Shown here: in pieces, positions 1 through 4,926 of the stretch
Numbering within the stretch: the first letter of the stretch is position 1
How the letters are laid out: each line of letters begins with the position of its first letter
Origin: Chloroflexota bacterium
GTDB lineage: Bacteria > Chloroflexota > Dehalococcoidia > JACQUE01
Length of the DNA stretch: 9,528 nt
Assembly: GCA_016210425.1 (NCBI GenBank)
Contig: JACQUE010000011.1
Location: 1-9,528 of the forward strand
Direction: 5' to 3'
The notes under the pieces: generated by a model
Told to the model about the DNA's origin: nothing
Databases searched by the model: none
What the model saw: only the letters and a program-made list of their open reading frames with translations
Position numbers and translations under genes: made by a program

Positions 1-70
1 GAATCTTGCCTCCTGAAGCAAGCCCTCTCGCTACGCTCCTACGAAAATGAATGTTTTCATCGCCTGTGGT

Positions 71-84
71 GGGCCGAAAGGCCC
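71..84. other. Small GC-rich stem-loop with GAAA loop
   Basis: GGGCC (71-75) and GGCCC (80-84) are perfect complements around a GAAA tetraloop, which is a very stable hairpin type read on the plus strand. It lies about 80 bp past the end of the solute-binding lipoprotein gene. It is not followed by a T-run in either direction, so it is not a standard intrinsic terminator. It may be a secondary 3' structure. Apart from this hairpin and the palindrome at 113-138, I see nothing in 1-163. Confidence 0.4.
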
Positions 85-112
85 ATGGGGTGCTCGGGGT
101 AACAGCCATGGG

Positions 113-138
113 AAGGGGCGGTTCGCGAACCGCCCCTT
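113..138 (-). terminator. Perfect 26-bp palindrome, likely terminator of the lipoprotein gene
   Basis: A perfect 26-bp inverted repeat folds into an 11-bp GC-rich stem (AAGGGGCGGTT with its complement) closed by a 4-nt loop. It begins 25 nt beyond the stop codon of the minus-strand lipoprotein gene, where an intrinsic terminator would be expected. The T-rich tract is weak. In the minus direction the stem is followed by CCCATGG. In the plus direction it is followed by CTCTATCTT, so the poorer match is in the direction of the visible gene. It may act in both directions or serve as a transcript-stabilising 3' hairpin. If it terminates, the lipoprotein gene is transcribed alone, without downstream permease genes. 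Confidence 0.55.
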
Positions 139-163
139 CTCTATCTTCGCCTCCGGCTAAGGG

Positions 164-2086
164 TTACAGCGTGCGCTTGGGAGCATCCTCGGTGAACCAG
201 TCCTCCTCAGTGCCGTGGGAGCTGTGGCCCGGCCTCCAGGCGCAGTTGTGGTCGCCCATGTTCTTTACCCAGGGCTGATACATCTTGAACGTGAGCACCG
301 TGCCCAGCTCGATCTGGTATTGCTGGTCATAGACGCGGTCCATGACCTGGTTCCAAACCTTCTGGCGCTCCTTCTCGTCCAGCGTCTGGCGTTGCTTGAT
401 GGTCAGCTCGTCGAGGAGCGGGTCCTGTCCAGGGCGGGGTCCCCAGAGGTTGGCCGGCGACTTGGAGTTGTAGATGCCGTAGGTGTAGGCATCCGGCTCG
501 TAGCTGCCGGCGTAGCTGATGGCGGCAAACGTGCCCTGCCACGTCTGTCCGCCGTAGCGGATGGCGTTGTACTCGGGGGTCTGGACTGTGGTCAGGTCCG
601 CCTCGATGCCCACCTTCTTCAGCTCGGACTGGACGAACTCGAAGGTGACCCGGCAGTTCATGGTGCTGCACGCCGCCGGGAAGGTGCCGATGATCTGCGT
701 CTTGAAGCCGGTGGGGTAGCCGGCCTCGGCCAGGAGCTTCTTGGCCTGGTCAGGGTCGTACTGGAACCACTCCTTGCCCTTCCAGGGCCAGTCGCCCCAG
801 GCGGGAGCCATGTCGTAGCCCAGGAAGGTCTCAGGTATGATGGAGTCGCTCATGGCCGCCCCCTGGAAGGCGGTCATGTACATCCCCTCGCGGTTGATGG
901 CCATCGACATCGCACGCCGTACGCGCACGTCGTCGAAGGGCTTCTGGTCCAGCTTGAGCATTAGGTTGGTGTCGCCGCCGCAGGCGCCGGGGAAGACAAC
1001 CACCTGGCTCTTGGGGTTGGTCTCCAGCACCGCCTTGAACTGAGGATAGGTGAAGACGCCGAATGAGCTGTTGTCGATCTGGCCCGTGCGGTAGGCGGCC
1101 ACCTGGGCGGAGGGGTCCGGCATGTCCAGTATGACGACGCCGTCGAGATATGGTAGCTGCTGGCCGAAGCGGTCCTTGCGGAAGTATTTGTCGAACCGCT
1201 CAAACTTGAAGTTGACGCCCTTGTTCATCTCCTTAAGGACAAAGGGGCCGGTGCCGATCCCCTTGTTGGCCAAGCAGTCCTTCTCATCATAGCATTCCTT
1301 GGTGAACACGCGGTCAAAAGCTGAAGCGAGGTGGATTGGCAACGCCGGCATCACCTCCTTGAGCTTAATGACCACGGTTGTGTCGTCTGGCGTCTCCACG
1401 CTGTCGATGGGCGAGAGGAAGCTCTTGGCGTTGCTCTCCGTGCGCAGCTTGTCCAAGGTGAACTTGACGTCGGCGGAGGTCATCTTGCGACCGTTGACCG
1501 GCGGTATGTTGTGCCAGTAGACGTTGTCGTAGAGCTTCAGCTCGAAGGTGAGGTCGTTCTTCCACGACCAGGTCTTCGCTAGGTCGGGTAGGACGGTGAT
1601 GTGGGCCAGGTTGTCGCGCTGGCCGCCCAGCACGTCGGACATCACATTATCACCGTGGTTCAAGATCTGGCTCATGTTGATCTGGCAGGGGATGCTGGTG
1701 TAACCGGCGCCCGGGTCCAGCGGGTTACAGTTAGTCTGCGTGCTGAATTGCCATTGCTCGATACCCCCGTAGCGGGGCTTCTCCTTGAAGTCGTACGCCA
1801 GGTTGGTGTACCAGTACTTGGTGAGAAGCTCTTCGGCGATCTTGCGGCTAGGGGTTGTGGCCGCTTGCGAGGCCAGGCCATTCAGCTTGACCGCGCCGGT
1901 GGTCGTGGGCGCTGCCGTTGCTGCCGCCGTGGTAGCCGGGGCCTGCGTTCCCGCAGGTGCGGCTGCTTTTGTGGCTGTAGATGGCGCCGCGGTAGGCGAG
2001 GCCTTCTCCTCCTTACCGCAGGCAGCCAACAAAAGGGCGAGTAGGAGCAATGCGCCGAGTACCGCCATTAGCTTCTTAGTGGGCAT
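164..2086 (-). CDS. ABC transporter solute-binding lipoprotein, peptide family (SBP_bac_5 type)
   Basis: Encodes 640 residues. It is likely the extracytoplasmic binding subunit of an oligopeptide/dipeptide-type ABC importer. A short basic start (PTKK) is followed by a hydrophobic segment at 6-22 and a lipobox LAAC with Cys23, so the protein should be lipid-anchored. Residues 29-64 are an Ala/Pro/Thr linker. The large family-5 binding fold follows, recognisable from 'LPDLAKTWSWKNDLTFELKL' (166-185), 'TSADVKFTLDKL' (203-214), 'GTGPFVLKEM' (278-287) and 'VRRAMSMAINRE' (389-400). Eight further cysteines, several closely paired (120/134, 265/271, 473/478), suggest disulfides. The ATG at 2086 is chosen because AAAGGAG lies 7 nt upstream and the signal peptide begins there. 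The open frame runs 98 codons further upstream, but it crosses the promoter and lacks protein-like character. No permease or ATPase gene is in the window, so the ligand cannot be named. Confidence 0.9.
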   Translation of the reverse strand: MPTKKLMAVLGALLLLALLLAACGKEEKASPTAAPSTATKAAAPAGTQAPATTAAATAAPTTTGAVKLNGLASQAATTPSRKIAEELLTKYWYTNLAYDFKEKPRYGGIEQWQFSTQTNCNPLDPGAGYTSIPCQINMSQILNHGDNVMSDVLGGQRDNLAHITVLPDLAKTWSWKNDLTFELKLYDNVYWHNIPPVNGRKMTSADVKFTLDKLRTESNAKSFLSPIDSVETPDDTTVVIKLKEVMPALPIHLASAFDRVFTKECYDEKDCLANKGIGTGPFVLKEMNKGVNFKFERFDKYFRKDRFGQQLPYLDGVVILDMPDPSAQVAAYRTGQIDNSSFGVFTYPQFKAVLETNPKSQVVVFPGACGGDTNLMLKLDQKPFDDVRVRRAMSMAINREGMYMTAFQGAAMSDSIIPETFLGYDMAPAWGDWPWKGKEWFQYDPDQAKKLLAEAGYPTGFKTQIIGTFPAACSTMNCRVTFEFVQSELKKVGIEADLTTVQTPEYNAIRYGGQTWQGTFAAISYAGSYEPDAYTYGIYNSKSPANLWGPRPGQDPLLDELTIKQRQTLDEKERQKVWNQVMDRVYDQQYQIELGTVLTFKMYQPWVKNMGDHNCAWRPGHSSHGTEEDWFTEDAPKRTL

Positions 2087-2093
2087 AACCGCT

Positions 2094-2107
2094 CTCCTTT
2101 CTAGGAG
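2094..2107 (-). promoter_or_regulatory. Ribosome-binding site of the lipoprotein gene, inside a small hairpin
   Basis: On the minus strand the Shine-Dalgarno AAAGGAG is preceded by CTCCT, and CTCCT-AGAA-AGGAG forms a 5-bp stem with a 4-nt loop. The ribosome-binding sequence would therefore be base-paired in the free mRNA. The SD core ends 7 nt before the ATG at 2086 and clearly fixes that start. Whether the short stem limits translation in the cell is inference. Confidence 0.5.
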
Positions 2108-2113
2108 GTATGA

Positions 2114-2150
2114 CTGGCATCCCCGTTTGGAAAACGGAAACGAATGCCAG
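2114..2150 (-). promoter_or_regulatory. Two-part hairpin in the leader of the lipoprotein mRNA
   Basis: CTGGCAT (2114-2120) pairs with ATGCCAG (2144-2150). Inside it, CCGTTT (2123-2128) pairs with AAACGG (2132-2137) around a 3-nt loop. The result is a 7-bp outer stem and a 6-bp inner stem separated by an internal loop. It sits directly upstream of the ribosome-binding-site hairpin and within the predicted 5' untranslated region. No U-run follows it, so it is not an attenuator terminator. It matches no riboswitch class I can recognise. Confidence 0.5.
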
Positions 2151-2174
2151 GGCCCTACTCTGGTTACCCCGCCC

Positions 2175-2236
2175 CTGCCAAGACGCGCATCTACCACCTC
2201 CCTCCGCCCTGAGCTTCTTCTGCCAAGAGACGCATC
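2175..2236. repeat. Pair of 17-bp imperfect direct repeats in the leader
   Basis: CTGCCAAGACGCGCATC (2175-2191) and CTGCCAAGAGACGCATC (2220-2236) match at 15 of 17 positions and start 45 bp apart. Both lie between the predicted start of transcription and the leader hairpin of the lipoprotein gene. They could be protein-binding sites or traces of a local duplication. Confidence 0.5.
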
Positions 2237-2240
2237 GAAA

Positions 2241-2267
2241 TAGAAGCATCGCAATGCGATGATTCTA
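2241..2267. promoter_or_regulatory. Operator-like 27-bp dyad over the lipoprotein promoter
   Basis: TAGAAGCATCGCA (2241-2253) and TGCGATGATTCTA (2255-2267) are inverted copies around a single central base, with 12 of 13 positions complementary. The right arm contains the predicted -10 hexamer (2262-2267) of the minus-strand promoter, and the centre falls at the predicted transcription start. A one-base centre is poor for an RNA hairpin but typical of a site for a dimeric DNA-binding protein. A repressor bound here would block RNA polymerase. The regulator is not encoded in the window. Confidence 0.6.
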
Positions 2268-2290
2268 GGCGGTCGAGGATTGGTTGTCAA
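2262..2290 (-). promoter_or_regulatory. Sigma-70-type promoter of the lipoprotein gene
   Basis: Read on the minus strand, TTGACA (2290-2285) is a perfect -35 hexamer. A 17-bp spacer follows, then TAGAAT (2267-2262), a five-of-six -10 hexamer. Transcription should start near 2255, giving a leader of about 168 nt before the ATG at 2086. The match to consensus is strong, which fits a gene that is highly expressed when not repressed. The overlapping dyad suggests that repression is the main control. Confidence 0.75.
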
Positions 2291-2292
2291 TC

Positions 2293-2341
2293 CCTGAAGC
2301 CCTCTGCTGTCGATGTCCAGGGAATATGTCCTGAAGCCCTC
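2293..2341. repeat. Two exact 12-bp direct repeats between the divergent promoters
   Basis: CCTGAAGCCCTC occurs at 2293-2304 and again at 2330-2341, 37 bp apart. The first copy abuts the -35 hexamer of the lipoprotein promoter. The second ends 3 bp before the proposed -35 hexamer of radA. A related sequence, CCTGAAGC then AAGC then CCTC, lies at 12-27 near the window edge. The position between two outward-facing promoters would suit binding sites for a shared regulator, but this is inference. Confidence 0.5.
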
Positions 2342-2344
2342 GGC

Positions 2345-2373
2345 TTGACCTCCTTTTCGCCCGATGCTAGTCT
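2345..2373 (+). promoter_or_regulatory. Candidate radA promoter
   Basis: TTGACC (2345-2350) and TAGTCT (2368-2373) are separated by 17 bp. The -35 matches consensus at five of six positions, but the -10 at only three. Transcription would start near 2380, leaving a leader of about 24 nt before the radA ATG. No LexA-like box is visible. Confidence 0.4.
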
Positions 2374-2403
2374 TAGCCATCCAGGTACCTTCGAGGAGGT
2401 GCG

Positions 2404-3771
2404 ATGTCGCCCAGAGGAGCCGGCACCACCTACGTCTGCCAGCAATGCGGGGGAACCAGTCCCCGGTGGCTAGGGCGGTGCCCGGAGTGCCAGGAGTGGA
2501 ACAGCCTCGTCGAAATGGCCGTTCCCTCGCTCAAAGATGAGCGCCGCCCCAAGGCCCGGGGCGAGAGCGGGCTACAGGAGCTGAGCCACCTGGCAGGTGA
2601 GCCGGAGGCCCGTCTGTCCTCCTTCTCCCGCGAGTTCGACCGCGTCCTGGGCGGCGGAATGGTCCCAGGCTCCCTGGTGCTCGTGGGTGGCGATCCCGGC
2701 ATAGGCAAATCGACGCTGCTGCTCCAGGTCGCAGCCCACCTGGGACAGCGGGGCGCAAGCGTCTGCTACGTTTCAGGCGAGGAATCGGCGCAGCAGATAA
2801 AGCTGCGCGCGCGGCGCCTGGGCCTATCGGGCGAGGGCATCTTCATCCTTCCCGAGACCGATCTTGAGGCCATCCTCTCTCAGCTACGAAAGGCTGCCCC
2901 ATCCCTGGTGATCATCGACTCGATCCAGACGATGCAGATCGAGGATCTGGCATCGGCTGCGGGAAGCGTCAGCCAGGTGCGGGAGTGCACGCTGCGATTG
3001 ATGCACTGGGCCAAGGAGGCAGGGGTCCCGCTTATCCTGGTTGGGCACGTAACCAAAGACGGGACGATCGCGGGGCCACGGACGCTGGAGCATATCGTCG
3101 ACGTCGTCCTCTACCTGGAGGGAGAAGCGACGGGGCCCTACCGGCTGCTGCGGGGCGTTAAGAACCGCTACGGCTCCACCAACGAAGTGGGGGTCTTCCA
3201 GATGGGAGATGATGGCCTCTCGGAGGTGGAGAACCCCTCGCTTGTCTTCCTGGAGGAGCGCCCAGCCGTGCCGGTGGGTTCAACGGTGGTGCCGGTGCTG
3301 GAGGGTACGAGGCCCCTCCTCATGGAGATCCAGGCTCTCGCCAGCCCGACTGCCTTCGGCCTGCCACGGCGCACCGCCAACGGCGTCGACCTGAGCCGCC
3401 TCCTTCTGGTGGCGGCTGTGCTGACGCGCCGGGCCGGCCTATCCCTATCGAACCAGGACATCATCGTGAACGTCGTCGGCGGCCTGACGGTAACAGAGCC
3501 GGCCGCAGACCTGGGGATGGCGCTCGCCATCGCTTCAAGCCTCCGGGACCGCCCGGTGAACCCGAAGGCCATCTGCTTCGGCGAGGTCGGACTAAGTGGT
3601 GAGCTGCGGACGGTCTCCCAGATGGAGCGACGGCTGGAGGAGGCGGCGCGGCTCGGCTTCCAATGCTGCATCCTGCCGGCGGCCGCCGCGGCGAAGATGC
3701 GTCATCCCACAAGCCTGCGCCTCCTACCGGCGGCGACCCTGGCAGAGGCGCTCACAAGGGGCCTCGCCTAG
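2404..3771 (+). CDS. radA: DNA repair protein RadA (Sms), recombination branch-migration ATPase
   Basis: Encodes 455 residues, the usual length for bacterial RadA. This cytoplasmic RecA-like ATPase helps process recombination intermediates and drives branch migration during DNA repair. The N-terminal C4 zinc finger has Cys12, Cys15, Cys26 and Cys29. The RecA-type core follows, with Walker A GDPGIGKST (96-104, Lys102), Walker B LVIIDSIQT (168-176, Asp172) and ILVGHVTKDG (211-220). The RadA signature appears as KNRYG (253-257), where most members have KNRFG. The C-terminal Lon-like domain includes GGLTVTEPAADL (359-370) and FGEVGLSGELR (392-402). As in other RadA proteins, it should be structural rather than proteolytic. 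The ATG is fixed by GAGGAGGT ending 3 nt upstream. The gene diverges from the lipoprotein gene and converges on rodA, so it is probably transcribed alone. Confidence 0.97.
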   Translation: MSPRGAGTTYVCQQCGGTSPRWLGRCPECQEWNSLVEMAVPSLKDERRPKARGESGLQELSHLAGEPEARLSSFSREFDRVLGGGMVPGSLVLVGGDPGIGKSTLLLQVAAHLGQRGASVCYVSGEESAQQIKLRARRLGLSGEGIFILPETDLEAILSQLRKAAPSLVIIDSIQTMQIEDLASAAGSVSQVRECTLRLMHWAKEAGVPLILVGHVTKDGTIAGPRTLEHIVDVVLYLEGEATGPYRLLRGVKNRYGSTNEVGVFQMGDDGLSEVENPSLVFLEERPAVPVGSTVVPVLEGTRPLLMEIQALASPTAFGLPRRTANGVDLSRLLLVAAVLTRRAGLSLSNQDIIVNVVGGLTVTEPAADLGMALAIASSLRDRPVNPKAICFGEVGLSGELRTVSQMERRLEEAARLGFQCCILPAAAAAKMRHPTSLRLLPAATLAEALTRGLA

Positions 3772-3782
3772 AATTCGAGGCC
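3760..3782. other. Hairpin at the radA/rodA junction with both stop codons in its loop
   Basis: GGCCTCG (3760-3766) and CGAGGCC (3776-3782) form a perfect 7-bp stem around the 9-nt loop CCTAGAATT. The loop holds CTAG (3768-3771), which supplies the TAG stop of radA on the plus strand and the TAG stop of rodA on the minus strand. The hairpin can form in either transcript. No T-run follows in either direction, so it is not a standard intrinsic terminator, but it could protect 3' ends or assist bidirectional termination. Confidence 0.5.
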
Positions 3783-4880
3783 GCGCTGGCGCATGGCGAT
3801 ATTCTGAAGTATCCCCAGGGCCACAAACAACATGACCACCGAGCTTCCCCCCTGGCTCACCAGAGGCAGCGGCATGCCGGTTGCAGGCAGCAGCCGCACG
3901 TTGACGCCCACGTTGACGAAGAACTGGAAGAGGACCATCGTCACTACACCGACGGCCACCAGCCGCCCGAAGTCGTCTCTCGCCACCGCCGCCACCCGCA
4001 GCCCCCGCAGGAGCAGCACCAGGAAAAGGGTTAGGACCACCGCCGCCCCAACGAAACCCAACTCCTCACCTAAGACGCTGAAGATGAAGTCGGAGCTCTG
4101 AACGCGCAGGAAGTGGAGCTGGCTCTGCGTACCCTGGGCGAACCCCTTCCCGAAGAAGCCTCCCGAGCCGATACTGATCTCCGCCTGCAGGGCGTTGTAG
4201 CCGACGCCGAGGGGGTCGGCGGCAGGATTGATGAAGGAGCTCAACCGTTCCCGCATATAGTCGTGTAGCACGACAAAGTAGGCCAGAGGCGCGCCAACCG
4301 CCGCGGGCAGCGCCAATAGCCCCAGGTGCGTCAGACGGGCGCCGGCCATCACCACCATGGCTAGCCAGATGGCTACAAAGACGAGGACTGTGCTGAAATG
4401 GGGCTCCAGGTAGATCAGTACGATGGGCCCCGCCAGCAGGACGAGCGAGATGAGGATGGTCCGGAAGCGCCTCATCTGCTCCTTACGGTCGGAGAAGAAC
4501 TTGGCCAGGACGATTATCATTAAGACCTTCGCTACCTCTGAGGGCTCCACTGTGATAGGACCAATGTCGATCCAGCGGCGAGCGCCGTAGATGGACGTAC
4601 CCAGGAATAGGACAGCCACGAGTATGGCGAGGGCCAGCACGTAAAGCCGGGGGGCGATCTGGCCAAAGGTCCGGTAGTCGAAGGTCATGACCAGCGCCAT
4701 GAAGAGGAGCCCCACCAGGACGAAGCCAAACTGGCGAGTGGCCGGCAGGTCACGCACGGGGGTGTCCGGCAGGATACTGCTGTGGGAGGCGCTATAGACG
4801 AGGGCGATGCCTATGCCCGCCAGAAGCAGGGAGCTAAGGAAGAGCATGAAGTCGAAGTGCCGCCATTGCCTTACTTCCAT
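3768..4880 (-). CDS. rodA: Rod-shape SEDS peptidoglycan glycosyltransferase RodA
   Basis: Encodes 370 residues with about ten membrane-spanning segments. SEDS proteins polymerise lipid II into glycan strands at the outer face of the membrane, paired with a class B penicillin-binding protein. Family signatures are GARRWI (99-104), EPSEVAKVLMII (112-123), LEPHFSTVLVF (158-168), SSDFIFSVLGEELGFVG (262-278) and LPATGMPLPLVSQGGSS (331-347). Asp264 in the SSDFIF segment aligns with the Asp needed for polymerase activity in studied RodA proteins. FtsW has the same fold, but a position directly after mrdA in an mre operon argues for RodA. The ATG is supported by GGAGAG 7 nt upstream. It is the last gene of the operon, 46 bp after mrdA, and its stop codon overlaps that of radA. 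Confidence 0.93.
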   Translation of the reverse strand: MEVRQWRHFDFMLFLSSLLLAGIGIALVYSASHSSILPDTPVRDLPATRQFGFVLVGLLFMALVMTFDYRTFGQIAPRLYVLALAILVAVLFLGTSIYGARRWIDIGPITVEPSEVAKVLMIIVLAKFFSDRKEQMRRFRTILISLVLLAGPIVLIYLEPHFSTVLVFVAIWLAMVVMAGARLTHLGLLALPAAVGAPLAYFVVLHDYMRERLSSFINPAADPLGVGYNALQAEISIGSGGFFGKGFAQGTQSQLHFLRVQSSDFIFSVLGEELGFVGAAVVLTLFLVLLLRGLRVAAVARDDFGRLVAVGVVTMVLFQFFVNVGVNVRLLPATGMPLPLVSQGGSSVVMLFVALGILQNIAMRQRGLEF

Positions 4881-4926
4881 AAGTACGCTCTCCGATCCGC
4901 GCTTCTAGTACATCTGTTCGCTCTGC

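Noticed and set aside
48..160. Possible 37-codon small protein on the plus strand
   Set aside because: No Shine-Dalgarno before the ATG, and the frame runs through both stem-loops (71-84 and 113-138), which explain the sequence better.
215..964. Long open frame (249 codons) antisense to the lipoprotein gene
   Set aside because: Typical of GC-rich coding DNA read on the opposite strand. No ribosome-binding site or recognisable domain, and the minus-strand frame is clearly the coding one.
2154..2210. T-box-like segment in the lipoprotein leader (GAGGTGGTAGATGCGCG on the minus strand)
   Set aside because: Only a loose resemblance to the antiterminator core. The canonical bulge sequence, a specifier stem and a terminator with a T-run are not visible, and the downstream gene is not an aminoacyl-tRNA or amino acid synthesis gene.
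2087..2380. A 98-codon upstream extension of the lipoprotein reading frame to an ATG at 2380
   Set aside because: It would put the lipoprotein signal peptide in the middle of the protein, it crosses a strong promoter, and its residues (Arg/Gly/Ser-rich) do not look like a conserved domain. The ATG at 2086 has a good Shine-Dalgarno and begins the signal peptide.
2345..2403. SOS (LexA) control of radA
   Set aside because: No GAAC-4-GTTC or CTGT-8-ACAG type box is visible in the upstream region, so damage-dependent control cannot be supported from sequence.
3768..4880. Assignment of the SEDS protein as FtsW (division) instead of RodA
   Set aside because: Sequence motifs are shared by both, but it directly follows mrdA at the end of an mreBCD operon and no division genes are nearby.
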